A DNA stretch of 64,000 bases from positions 62,001-126,000 of the forward strand of contig NZ_CP032757.1 of NCBI RefSeq assembly GCF_003641185.1, written 5' to 3'. Positions 24,337 to 32,558 of this stretch are shown here, piece after piece (the first letter of the stretch is position 1; every line of letters begins with the position of its first letter). The notes under the pieces are model-generated. The model saw nothing but the letters and a program-made list of their open reading frames with translations, was not told where the DNA came from and did not search any database. Position numbers and translations under genes: made by a program. The DNA is from Lactiplantibacillus pentosus. Its GTDB lineage: Bacteria > Bacillota > Bacilli > Lactobacillales > Lactobacillaceae.

Positions 24337-25353
24337 TTAGCGTGCCGTGGGTAGTGTCGCGACATCTGCGGTCAGTAGTTGCACGTGCGGTGTCCGACTC
24401 AGCGCATATTCTAGCGGAATCGTCTGATGTTCCAATAATTGATCAGTCAGGTTGACTTGCTGAAGCACGCCGGGATTTTCATATAATTCCAGCGCGTAAG
24501 TCTGATGATTGAGGTCCATGTAGCTGCGGTATTCCGTGTAGGTTGCTTGACCAGTCGCACTGACTTTAACGCCCTTAGGAATCGTGACTGCATTTAAAAT
24601 GTGTTGAAGCAAATTGACGGTCGCGGTGGTCGTTTCTGGAACCTGCGCGTAATGCTTGAGAAAGACGGTCCGTGCAAACCGGGACATGGATGTGTAGTCA
24701 CCAGGCAGCCCGAGCGCGCCAGTACCGGGGCCCTGAGAACCAGGCTGATAGTTGACGAATTTATTGAGCGTCCGTTCAGTATTTGTCAGTGTGCCGTATT
24801 TACTTAGGTTTTGGAGCTGCCACTTAAGGTTTGGTGAATTCGTCAAAACGCCAACGGGATTATTGATCAAATGCAGTTCGCCACTAGTCGGCTCCAAGAC
24901 CGCAGTTTCACCGGAAGCGTCACTGACCATGAAGTGGAGCGGGGGAATTTCATTAATCAGTTCCGCCGTGCTACTAATTAGCTGCAGGTGTTTGACCCGG
25001 TCACGTAAATCAGCGACGCTCGAAATATTGCCCAGTGCCCAGGTGACAAAGTCGTGCGGGGCAAGCTCAATTTTAGCATGGTCGCTGTGTGGCTGATAAA
25101 TGGCATGGTTAGGGAAATAGAGGGCGACGATGCTGACACCACATTCGTTGACCCCATCGGTAAAAATTTCGTGGTTCAATTGACGACCGGCGCCAATAAA
25201 GCCATAGGTCGTCTTAAAGTCGCCCAAGTCGCCGGCAATCCGATAATGCCGAGGCATGAACATGATGCGCGTGTCGAAGTCGACATTAAAATCCATGGTA
25301 CGGGCCAGAAAATGACCGGCGTGGCTATTGGTATAAGTTAGGCTGGTACACAT
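24337..25353 (-). CDS. Choloylglycine hydrolase / penicillin V acylase family (bile salt hydrolase-like)
   Basis: 338 residues of the Ntn-hydrolase family. After Met removal Cys2 becomes the nucleophile; Arg18 and Asp21 (FLARTMDF) and the Asn-Glu-Cys-Gly of DGVNECGVSIVAL are the conserved active-site elements. Enzymes of this family cleave conjugated bile salts, penicillin V or acyl-homoserine lactones. L. plantarum carries several paralogues, only some of which act on bile salts; I cannot tell substrate preference from the sequence, so no bsh number is assigned. The ATG has AAAGGAG upstream. It is convergent with pgmB. Confidence 0.85.
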   Translation of the reverse strand: MCTSLTYTNSHAGHFLARTMDFNVDFDTRIMFMPRHYRIAGDLGDFKTTYGFIGAGRQLNHEIFTDGVNECGVSIVALYFPNHAIYQPHSDHAKIELAPHDFVTWALGNISSVADLRDRVKHLQLISSTAELINEIPPLHFMVSDASGETAVLEPTSGELHLINNPVGVLTNSPNLKWQLQNLSKYGTLTNTERTLNKFVNYQPGSQGPGTGALGLPGDYTSMSRFARTVFLKHYAQVPETTTATVNLLQHILNAVTIPKGVKVSATGQATYTEYRSYMDLNHQTYALELYENPGVLQQVNLTDQLLEHQTIPLEYALSRTPHVQLLTADVATLPTAR

Positions 25354-25499
25354 ACTAATCGCTCCTTTGCTAGATGATACCGTTAATTTAGCATGACGTG
25401 ACCAGGAGACGCGATAATTGCGACATGGTCTGGCAGCATTGAACGGTCACCTTACATTTGAGCGGGTAGTTGACTTAACAAGCGGACGGGTGGGGTGAT

Positions 25500-25600
25500 T
25501 AAAGTAATCCGCTGGTCATGAGAGTCGTAACAGTTGTGAAAGCTCAAAGCACGCCATCGTTGCATGTGGCTTGGCATTCTACAACTGCTTTGAGTTTTCT
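25500..25600. terminator. Long inverted repeat in the gap after the acylase promoter
   Basis: AGCTCAAAGCA (about 25541-25551) and TGCTTTGAGTTTTC (about 25586-25599) can pair across a 34-base loop. The surrounding 290 bases (25354-25640) hold no credible gene. Confidence 0.35.
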
Positions 25601-25680
25601 CCTTGATAGGTAGCATTTGTACTTGATTTGTCAATCCGGCTTAGTATTTTGGCCTTTGTTTTCCGATTTATGCGAAATAA

Positions 25681-25730
25681 AGGCCTGGGATTGCTTATCA
25701 CACTTCAGCGATAAACAATCCCAGGCCTTT
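25681..25730. terminator. Hairpin in repeat copy 1
   Basis: AGGCCTGGGATTG (25681-25693) pairs with CAATCCCAGGCCT (25716-25728), with A and T runs on both sides. In copy 2 (29680-29728) the loop reads in the opposite orientation. Confidence 0.8.
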
Positions 25731-25760
25731 TCTGTGAATAAATCGGATTTATACTCTGAT

Positions 25761-25880
25761 TTAAACTTTTTCTGCCTCTATTGATACTACTGGTTCTTCA
25801 CCGTTTGAGCGTCCCAGTGGTGTACTACGAGCATATAGCCCAACTAAAGTTCTTAAGATCCCAGCGATTAAAATAATGAC
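25761..25880 (-). pseudogene. C-terminal fragment of the MFS transporter
   Basis: Encodes IILIAGILRTLVGLYARSTP and GRSNGEEPVVSIEAEKV, matching the end of the full gene at 29760-30986 with one visible change (EEPVV against EESVV). No start, and the 5' part is absent. Confidence 0.85.
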
Positions 25881-25887
25881 GGTGGGA

Positions 25888-25903
25888 TGTTTCACATGAA
25901 ACA
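25888..25903. promoter_or_regulatory. parS-like site with one mismatch
   Basis: TGTTTCACATGAAACA differs from parS only in the central CpG. It lies eight bases past the end of repeat copy 1. Confidence 0.5.
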
Positions 25904-26341
25904 TTAAAATGGAATTGAAATACTTAGATATTCAAACATTTAAAATGTTAGATGTTCTAGCAGCTAATCATATTTAGTTGTTCCAACTAAATACATAAAA
26001 CATAAATTGCAAATTCAGCTTGCCTCCAGTCCCTGTTTGTTAGTTATTGGTGATGTCAATATTGATAATAGTCAGGTTCATAACTCAAGTAATTTTTGGG
26101 TGATAGAGTCCCAAAAAACTGAATCGCTAATTTCTCCAACTTGTTGATCAAGGTGTAACCGATTTGAAAGGGTAAAAGTATTCTGCTTATAAGTGGCTAA
26201 CATAGTCGATATATTAGAGTTCAAAAGTTCCATGCCCCTTTGAGCTCCGAGTGCATCATTGACGTCTCCTTAAAATATGATGCATCTATCTATGCTGATT
26301 ACACGCATCTATGCCGTAAACACAAAGACTAGTTATGCTAC
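25904..26341. other. Gap with a small gene remnant
   Basis: On the minus strand a frame between about 26281 and 26090 encodes DVNDALGAQRGMELLNSNIS and continues to LHLDQQVGEISDSVFWDSIT before a stop. A good ribosome site (AAGGAG) precedes an ATG that is in another frame, so a frameshifted small gene is likely. I do not recognise it. Confidence 0.35.
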
Positions 26342-27268
26342 TCATTTTGTATTAGATGTATGTTTAGAAATTAATAGTTCAATTAGGGCCATGCGCGCAT
26401 ACTTTCCAAATCTGACTTGATCAAAATATTTTGCCTGAGGAAGAACGTCAAACTCACGAGGTAGTTCTGTACCTCGTGGCAAAGGATGCATTAAAAGGGT
26501 GTTAGCATCTAAATCAGTGGGTTTAAAATTTTCAACCTGCGTTAATTCAGTCGGAGATTTTTTAATCAATGATTGCGGAAAACGTTCTGTTTGAATTCTT
26601 GTCAAGTAAATAATATCTGCTGAATGAATACCTGTTTGAATTGATTGTTCTTCGTAAAACAGTGTGTTCGTGTTTGTTAGTTTTGTTCTTAATTCGTTCG
26701 GAATTCTCAACTCATCTGGTGAGACGAATGTAAAAGTATTATTTCCAAATCGCAAAAGCTCTTTGACTAACGAATGTACTGTTCTACCATATTTAAGGTC
26801 ACCAGCAAAGGTCAAATGTAGACCAGATAATGTTTTCTTGTTTTCATAAATTGTCATCAAATCCGCTAGAGTTTGTGTCGGATGTAAGTCAGCACCGTTA
26901 CCAGCATTGATCAGTGGAACAGATGAATTTGCAAGTGCTATATCTGGCGCGCTGATGTCGGGATGTCTTAGCACGATTAAGTCAGCATATTGTGAAGCAA
27001 CTCGTATTGTATCAGCTAAGGATTCTCCTTTGGCTACTGAGGCTGAACTACTGGACTCAAACCCAATTGTGCTCCCGCCTAATGCATTCATCGCCGACGC
27101 AAAACTAAGCCGCGTACGTGTGCTTGGTTCGTAAAATAGACTAGCCATTTGCATACCATCTAATTCATGTAAAACAGTCACATCATGATTTGCTATAGAA
27201 TGGGCACGCCTTAGTAAGGATAAAGTTTCAGATACAGATAAGTCAGTATTCTTCGTAAAATTAAGCAT
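26342..27268 (-). CDS. pyrB: Aspartate carbamoyltransferase, catalytic chain (island copy)
   Basis: 308 residues from the ATG at 27268 (GGAGG upstream). Family residues are complete: FYEPSTRTRLSF for carbamoyl phosphate, the 80s loop SSSASVAKGESLADTIR, INAGNGADLHPTQTLADLMT, GDLKYGRTVHS and HPLPRGTELP. It joins carbamoyl phosphate and aspartate in pyrimidine synthesis. No other pyr gene is near, and it sits between direct repeats beside gene debris, so it is probably a transferred second copy with a special role, perhaps in a lost biosynthetic cluster. AT-rich codon use sets it apart from the core genes. Confidence 0.88.
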   Translation of the reverse strand: MLNFTKNTDLSVSETLSLLRRAHSIANHDVTVLHELDGMQMASLFYEPSTRTRLSFASAMNALGGSTIGFESSSSASVAKGESLADTIRVASQYADLIVLRHPDISAPDIALANSSVPLINAGNGADLHPTQTLADLMTIYENKKTLSGLHLTFAGDLKYGRTVHSLVKELLRFGNNTFTFVSPDELRIPNELRTKLTNTNTLFYEEQSIQTGIHSADIIYLTRIQTERFPQSLIKKSPTELTQVENFKPTDLDANTLLMHPLPRGTELPREFDVLPQAKYFDQVRFGKYARMALIELLISKHTSNTK

Positions 27269-27304
27269 TTTAAGCCTCCAAAAAGTCATCCAATTTTTGA
27301 ATGA

Positions 27305-27640
27305 CTATAACTTCATGTAACAAGAAATCACGCAGATGCAAAAGCCCTCTTTTCCAACATTTTCATTATTACATCCGCCAAAGGGAGCTCCATCAACACG
27401 AACAGTAGGCCGAAAGTTGATTAATAGATTTTCCGATTCGCTATTATAGGGAAAAGCTGACAATTTCATGATTATTATTGCAAAAATTGCAGAGCTTAAA
27501 ATATTCCTCTGGTATGATATCAATTGATGCGATACTGTGAACTACCAAGATCGGTCCAAAGCGTTCTTCAGTTGTTATGTTATTTAACTCTTCATTGCAA
27601 ATGTATTTTTCCATGCGTGTTCTGAATGGTGGATCAAGAA
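27305..27640 (-). pseudogene. Aldehyde dehydrogenase C-terminal debris
   Basis: Two frames on the minus strand resemble the end of NAD(P)-aldehyde dehydrogenases. NEELNNITTEERFGPILVVH corresponds to the conserved E(E/R)xFGP segment. After a frame change, LLINFRPTVRVDGAPFGGCN and NENVGKEGF correspond to the PFGG...GxG(R/K)EG end. The catalytic Cys region is absent. It lies directly upstream of pyrB in the same direction. Confidence 0.6.
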
Positions 27641-28483
27641 GAAAATTTCCAAGTTGAAATATACTTTAACTTTAATTCAGTCCTGTAAATATTGAGTAAA
27701 TAAACATAATATTTTATGTAAAAAAGCAGTATTGTTCGTGTATATAAAAAAACACTATTTGAAATTGTAAATATTGAAATTTTTGTTCTACTTAAAAATA
27801 CTATAAATTCAACAAAAGGGAACGTTTTATTTTTTGCGGAGATACTTGAAAAAAAGCAGTTGCTGGGATAAACTGATGTGATTGACGAACTATTGAGCCG
27901 ATACACGGGTAATAATTTGTGTCATGGGATTGTCCTATGAAAATCTGTGTTTTTTAGGTTCTAATACCTGAAATGATGCTTTGACAGAATATTCAATAAA
28001 CCTTGCTCAACGCATCGTACAACGTGATGATGTTTCAGCCTATGGTGGAGGAAATTCTGTTAAATGGATATCATATCTGAATCGATACACAATAATGGAA
28101 ACTGCCACGTGGCTTCGGAGCATACGAGGAACTTTTTGATGTACTATCCTGGTAACAGCTTGGTATAAATCAAAACCTGATTGTTCTTTTGAATATTGAA
28201 GGATTTTTCTCCTCTTTGATTGATATATTCGAGAATATGGTGAGTTCCGGGATGGCGCCACAAAAAATATGGAATTGCCTAAAATTCGTGAGAACTTAGA
28301 CGACGATTTTATGTTTCTGGACAATTATAACTATTATACTGTCGACAAATATATTAACTAGTGATGCCACTTTATTCTACTGATCAATTTGTGCTTTTAG
28401 ACGGAAGTCGCTGTTTTTCAGCATTAAAAATCTTAAAATACAGATACGCAGTAGTACAAGTGATTGATAGGGTCTGATTATAT
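27641..28483. other. AT-rich gap with gene debris
   Basis: About 840 bases without an intact gene. Several short frames are visible on both strands (for example one near 28040-28130 on the + strand ending LRSIRGTF, and ELPKIRENLDDDFMFLDNYN near 28273-28332), none identifiable. It probably contains the decayed body of the HpaB-like gene whose tail is in frame at 28484. Confidence 0.4.
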
Positions 28484-29134
28484 TTGCTCGTTGGCAGTAT
28501 CAAGTCTCAATTGAAGACTTTAAAAATATTGTTGTTAAAACCGGGGACAGAGGAATATTCAGCTATAAAGTGGTCTAATTTTCTTAATTTATGCTGGGAT
28601 ATTGATGGTGATGGATTTGGTCGGAGACAGATTGCGTATGAATGTTATCCTGGAGGCAATTCTATTCGGATCGCTGGATGTCATTATCAAGCCGTTGACG
28701 TTACGTGCACGAATAAAATGATTGAGGAGTTATTAAACGAAATGAAATCTAAAATAATTTGTGCCAATGCTATTTTTATTAATGCCGGGAAGATTTTATT
28801 AACAAGAGAATCTAGTTCGTCTGCATATTACTTTCCTGGTGGGAAGGTAGGCCCAAGTGAGAATCTCGAACAAGCATTAAGTCGTGAACTCAAGGAAGAG
28901 CTATCTTTAGTGATAGATGATAGCCAAATCAGATGGGCTTTTAAGCATCAAGGCCCAGCGTACAAACAACCAGATAGAGTGGTTGAACTAAATTGCTTCT
29001 TTGTTAGAAATACAATGATTTTCAAGGCTTCATCTGAGATTTATGATTATAAGTGGTGTAAACCAAATGAACAAAATGTTGCGCCAGTAGTTCGGAACGC
29101 ACTCTATGAAAACGAGTGGATATTTAATGCTTAA
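28484..29134 (+). CDS. Nudix hydrolase fused in frame to the tail of an HpaB-like protein
   Basis: The 216-residue frame (TTG start) has two parts. Residues 1-86 (NLCWDIDGDGFGRRQIAYEC, PGGNSIRIAGCHYQAVDVT) match the last part of the HpaB flavin monooxygenase, as in the intact gene at 34951-36375 (GFGQRQLMYEYYHGGDLMRI). Residues 87-216 form a Nudix domain with the box GGKVGPSENLEQALSRELKE followed by EL, catalytic Glu residues intact. The real Nudix product may start at the ATG at 28742. Nudix enzymes hydrolyse nucleoside diphosphates linked to another moiety; substrate unknown. The join suggests a deletion that removed the HpaB stop codon. Confidence 0.7.
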   Translation: MLVGSIKSQLKTLKILLLKPGTEEYSAIKWSNFLNLCWDIDGDGFGRRQIAYECYPGGNSIRIAGCHYQAVDVTCTNKMIEELLNEMKSKIICANAIFINAGKILLTRESSSSAYYFPGGKVGPSENLEQALSRELKEELSLVIDDSQIRWAFKHQGPAYKQPDRVVELNCFFVRNTMIFKASSEIYDYKWCKPNEQNVAPVVRNALYENEWIFNA

Positions 29135-29195
29135 TGAAATTAAAGAAGCTTGGGCTTAAGAGTAATCAAGGGCTGATCAATAAATTAGTACACAG

Positions 29196-29489
29196 GTGAA
29201 AAACTTGAGACGTGTTTTGGGTTATACGCCTGGCGCCAGCATCTTAGAGCATACCTCTTCGATATTTATTGTCATCTCTGAAACAGGAAAAGTAGGAATT
29301 GTGTATCCACTAGGAGAAGTAGATCACTTATGGCATTCGAAAACTAAATTTGATTTTATTATCACTTATGGCAAGTTTTACAAGTCATTTGATGAGAATA
29401 TTACTGTTTCAGAAGAGGAGCAAAGTCTTACGCGTTTTTTTAAGAATAGGCAGAAAATGGTGATTTATGACGCAAAAATTAGCAAATAA
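29196..29489 (+). CDS. Hypothetical protein in the repeat-bounded island
   Basis: 97 residues (ATG at 29196; the frame includes VLGYTPGASILEHTSSIFIV, VGIVYPLGEVDHLWHSKTKF and an acidic C-terminal part). GAGE-like hydrophobic beta segments suggest a small globular cytosolic protein. The ribosome site AGGTG is weak. It overlaps a small membrane-protein frame by 23 bases. No recognised family; possibly part of a larger lost system with the Nudix gene. Confidence 0.5.
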   Translation: MKNLRRVLGYTPGASILEHTSSIFIVISETGKVGIVYPLGEVDHLWHSKTKFDFIITYGKFYKSFDENITVSEEEQSLTRFFKNRQKMVIYDAKISK

Positions 29490-29643
29490 CATTTTAATTG
29501 GTTGTGCGATTATAGCTTCGCTTACCTTGCTTGGTAGTTTGGTATCTTCAAGTATATGGGCGTATGGTTATTGGAATGATGGCACAAAAACAAGTGCAGT
29601 TTGTTTAGTATTGACATGCATTTATTTGTACCGGCACAGTTAG
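29467..29643 (+). CDS. 58-residue membrane peptide overlapping the previous gene
   Basis: ATG at 29467, stop at 29641. One long hydrophobic helix (ILIGCAIIASLTLLGSLVSS) is followed by SIWAYGYWNDGTKTSA and a second hydrophobic stretch, ending RHS. The last codon and stop fall exactly where repeat copy 2 begins, so the natural C-terminus may have been lost in the rearrangement. A weak candidate; no good ribosome site. Confidence 0.35.
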   Translation: MTQKLANNILIGCAIIASLTLLGSLVSSSIWAYGYWNDGTKTSAVCLVLTCIYLYRHS

Positions 29644-29880
29644 TTTTTTGGACTTTGTTTTCCGATTTATGCGAAACAAAGGCCTGGGATTGTTTATCGC
29701 TGAAGTGTGATAAGCAATCCCAGGTCTTTTCTGTGAATAAATCGGTTTTATACTCTGATTTAAACTTTTTCTGCCTCTATTGATACTACTGATTCTTCAC
29801 CGTTTGAGCGTCCCAGTGGTGTACTACGAGCATATAGCCCAACTAAAGTTCTTAAGATCCCAGCGATTAAAATAATGACG
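29640..29880. repeat. 240-bp direct repeat, copy 2 (native MFS 3' end)
   Basis: This is the complete copy, continuous with the intact MFS gene. It includes the terminator hairpin (29680-29728) and 39 codons of the gene. See copy 1 at 25641. Confidence 0.9.
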
Positions 29881-30986
29881 TAGAGAGAAATGTGATGTCC
29901 AATCAAATAGCCGCCAAAGAATGAACCTAAGGGCATGGCAATATAAGAAATCATTCTGGTTACGCTAACAACCCGTCCCAGTATTACTTCTGGAACAACC
30001 CGTTGTCGTAAAGAAAAGTATGTAATAACGTTGATGTTACTGCATAAATTTGAAACACCATAGGCAATGCCAATATAAATAAAGTTAGTTGCTTGGAACA
30101 TCGCAACTAAACCCAGGCCGGCTAAAATCGTAGTGCTAGTAATTATCTTACCAGAAGAATAATGATTGTTTAAAATTGGCGCTATTAATCCACCCAAAAC
30201 GGCGCCGATGCCAGAAATTGCCATCGTAATCCCAGCAAATAAAGCCGAGTATTTTAGCGTTCCGGTAATAAAGTACATAAAATTAGCTTCGAACATGTTC
30301 GTCGCAAAGTTAGTACATAAAAATAATAGGGCACCGTTCCAAACAATTTTATTCTGATATGAATAGTGAAAGCCAGTTTTTATATCATTAAAAATAGTGT
30401 GATGCTTTACAGCTGTCTCAATATGTTGATACGAAATAAGCGTTAATAGTAATCCAGCAATTAAAAAGGAAACAGCATCAATAACGATTGATAGATTCGG
30501 GTTTAAGATGACAGCTAAACTACCACCAACTAATGGCCCCAATAAATTGAGCGTATTGTCGACTAATTGAATGGATGTGTTGGCCGCGACAATTTGATTA
30601 TCCTTTACAATACTGGGTAAGATACTTTGAAATGATGGATGAATTAGTGGATCAACTGATGATTGAAAGAAAACAATTAAATAGATTAAACCTATTTGAG
30701 TAGTTTCCGTGCTTAGTAATATTGCTAGTATCAAAACTAGGATGCCTGATACCAGATTACCTAATATTAAAATTAATTTTTTGTTGTACCTATCAGCCAT
30801 AATTCCACCGAATAGCGAAAAGAAAATCCAAGGCAGAAAAGAAATGCCATATACGGTAGCCATTTGAGTTGCGGACCCGGTCTGATTGTATATTGCGAGT
30901 GGTAAAGCGATTTTTAGTAACCAATCACCCATTTCAGAAATCAAGAAACTTGACCATAGCTGCTTAAACGACCGTGTTTGCTGCAT
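29760..30986 (-). CDS. Major facilitator superfamily transporter
   Basis: 408 residues, about 12 membrane helices. The inter-helix motif FSLFGGIMADRYNKKLILIL (loop 2-3, GxxADRxxRK-type) and the ALFAGITMAISGIGAVLGGL segment fit the drug-exporter MFS group close to MefA/bacillibactin-exporter types. The ribosome site GGAGGTG lies in the last codons of the preceding ThiF-like gene, whose stop is two bases upstream, so the two are translationally linked. A divergent Rgg regulator follows. It probably exports a small molecule or peptide made by enzymes now lost. Its 3' end is duplicated at 25641. Confidence 0.85.
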   Translation of the reverse strand: MQQTRSFKQLWSSFLISEMGDWLLKIALPLAIYNQTGSATQMATVYGISFLPWIFFSLFGGIMADRYNKKLILILGNLVSGILVLILAILLSTETTQIGLIYLIVFFQSSVDPLIHPSFQSILPSIVKDNQIVAANTSIQLVDNTLNLLGPLVGGSLAVILNPNLSIVIDAVSFLIAGLLLTLISYQHIETAVKHHTIFNDIKTGFHYSYQNKIVWNGALLFLCTNFATNMFEANFMYFITGTLKYSALFAGITMAISGIGAVLGGLIAPILNNHYSSGKIITSTTILAGLGLVAMFQATNFIYIGIAYGVSNLCSNINVITYFSLRQRVVPEVILGRVVSVTRMISYIAMPLGSFFGGYLIGHHISLYVIILIAGILRTLVGLYARSTPLGRSNGEESVVSIEAEKV

Positions 30987-30988
30987 GC

Positions 30989-31237
30989 TTAATCACCTCC
31001 GCAAATGTGACGTTCTGGGCCTGGTAGCCATTCTTCCGAAACACTAGATTGCATGGTATCAAAATCGATTGAAATTAGTTTACCTGCACTTGTTAGCTTT
31101 CCAATTTGAGTAACATATTTTAAAATTTCTACACATAGGTGCCCGGTAATAGTTGATACTAAAGGAACGATGGCTGTATTATCACCCGTTAAATTTTGAT
31201 GTTTCATTTTCGATAAAAATAATTCTATTTTTAACAT
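30989..31237 (-). CDS. ThiF/MccB-like C-terminal mini-protein
   Basis: 82 residues from the ATG at 31237, which has a perfect AGGAGGT ribosome site. GDNTAIVPLVSTITGHLCVE and ILKYVTQIGKLTSAGKLISI, ending RHICGGD, match the C-terminal part of E1-like adenylyltransferases (ThiF, MoeB, MccB). The nucleotide-binding Rossmann part is missing, so it cannot adenylate anything alone. The good ribosome site and overlap with the MFS gene suggest it is still translated. It is either a truncated remnant or a domain protein serving a peptide-modification pathway. Confidence 0.6.
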   Translation of the reverse strand: MLKIELFLSKMKHQNLTGDNTAIVPLVSTITGHLCVEILKYVTQIGKLTSAGKLISIDFDTMQSSVSEEWLPGPERHICGGD

Positions 31238-31298
31238 ATCGGCGCACCTCCTGTTTGCAATTAAGTTATGTATCAAGGATCGTAATTCCTTGGCACAA

Positions 31299-31324
31299 CA
31301 TTATATTAGCATGATAATATAATG
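31299..31324. promoter_or_regulatory. Inverted-repeat operator between the MFS operon and rgg
   Basis: CATTATATTA (31299-31308) and TAATATAATG (31315-31324) are perfect 10-base arms with a six-base spacer, sited between the divergent starts. TATAAT-like -10 boxes face both ways. It is a good candidate for the Rgg binding site. Confidence 0.65.
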
Positions 31325-31367
31325 TGGATGCTATAATTTTCATATTGTATAAAAGAGGCGTTTTATT

Positions 31368-32249
31368 TTGGGAAAAATCGGTCATACGTTCCGTTTATTA
31401 AGAGTAAGCAAGAAAATCACCTTGGCTCAGGCTAGTCAAGGTATCGTGACAATTGCCTTCTTATCAAAATTTGAACGTGGTCAATCAGATATTTCAGTTT
31501 CAAATTTGTTACTTTTACTCAGAAGGATTAATGTTGAAATTTCCGAATTTGTACATACTAATGAGTTTAACAGCGGGATCAATGTCTCCTTTGAAAAGGA
31601 AGTCAGTCATTGTTATATCAATAAAAACATTGCGGGCTTAGAGAAACTCATTAATCAGGTTGATGGCGACCTTATAGAATCGGATAATTTTAAAGTGCTA
31701 AAAAAAATTATGCTAACGGCATTAATTGATGATTTAACTGGCAAATCCTTGTCTAATGACCAGCAACAATTGGTTATAGCACACCTTAGCTCGGTAAATA
31801 GTTGGACATCATTTGAATTTTACCTGTTTGGTAATGTTCTGTTTATGCTGCCGCTAGAACAAGTGGTTGAATTAACCAAATTAATGATAAAACCCGGATT
31901 ATCCTATATATTGTTAAAAAATGATAACATCACAAATGCTTTTCGAATCTTAAACAATACAGTGACATATTGTTGTGAGGAGGGATCATATGATGATGGT
32001 TGGTTTTTCTTAGGCATGATGAAGAAGTTAGCTGAGCATCCACGACAATTTTATGAGCGCATGAAAATACTGAGTTTAGAAGGGCTATTAGCATATTATT
32101 CTAGGCCACGCGAAATGGCTCTAGACATGATTCATAAAGCACTTCAAATATGCGCTTTGGTGGGCGGTCAGGAAGTTTATCAGCGTGAGCGGCAAGCATT
32201 TGTTCATGTACTGGAAGCCAATGAATTAAAATATGTCACTAGTTTTTAG
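31368..32249 (+). CDS. Rgg/GadR/MutR-family transcriptional regulator
   Basis: 293 residues. The N-terminal XRE-type helix-turn-helix (HTFRLLRVSKKITLAQASQG, FLSKFERGQSDISVSNLLLL) and the following helical repeats with FEFYLFGNVLFMLPLEQVVE are characteristic of Rgg proteins, which bind short signalling peptides imported by Opp. Start is TTG at 31368 with AAAGAGG upstream. It is divergent from the ThiF-like/MFS pair and probably controls it through the inverted repeat at 31299. I find no obvious SHP-type peptide gene; an 11-codon frame (about 31310-31275, minus strand) is the only nearby candidate. Confidence 0.88.
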   Translation: MGKIGHTFRLLRVSKKITLAQASQGIVTIAFLSKFERGQSDISVSNLLLLLRRINVEISEFVHTNEFNSGINVSFEKEVSHCYINKNIAGLEKLINQVDGDLIESDNFKVLKKIMLTALIDDLTGKSLSNDQQQLVIAHLSSVNSWTSFEFYLFGNVLFMLPLEQVVELTKLMIKPGLSYILLKNDNITNAFRILNNTVTYCCEEGSYDDGWFFLGMMKKLAEHPRQFYERMKILSLEGLLAYYSRPREMALDMIHKALQICALVGGQEVYQRERQAFVHVLEANELKYVTSF

Positions 32250-32441
32250 ATATACATCGAGCTAAAAAACAGCTCATAATAACTAGCATTTACAAATTGA
32301 CCGCTCTAGGCAGTTGAAACATATGATTTTAGCAAACGCATAGGTGTCACATTGTACGCGCCTTTTCTATTGAATTTGCAACTGGATTTTGTTGAGAATA
32401 TCGTTACTAAGCTTTTCCCATTTCATACATGGTTATGTTAA

Positions 32442-32457
32442 TGTTTCACGTGAAACA
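32442..32457. promoter_or_regulatory. parS site 2 (ParB/Spo0J binding)
   Basis: Exact TGTTTCACGTGAAACA in the 309-base gap between rgg and the ThrE gene. No gene in this gap. Confidence 0.9.
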
Positions 32458-32558
32458 TTTAGCCGTCACAATTAAACGCCACGCTATCAAAAACCGACAG
32501 ATTGGCCTAAAATGAAATAGAAGCGTTGTCACTTTAGGGATTAAGTCTGGAGGAAATC

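Larger units (their letters stand above)
25641..25880. repeat. 240-bp direct repeat, copy 1 (duplicated MFS 3' end)
   Basis: Nearly identical, in the same orientation, to 29640-29880. It holds the last 39 codons of the MFS transporter (minus strand, stop at 25761) and its terminator hairpin. The frame is cut at 25880, where unrelated DNA starts. The 22-base loop of the hairpin (25694-25715) is inverted relative to copy 2. The repeat pair encloses about 3.8 kb of accessory genes. Confidence 0.9.
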
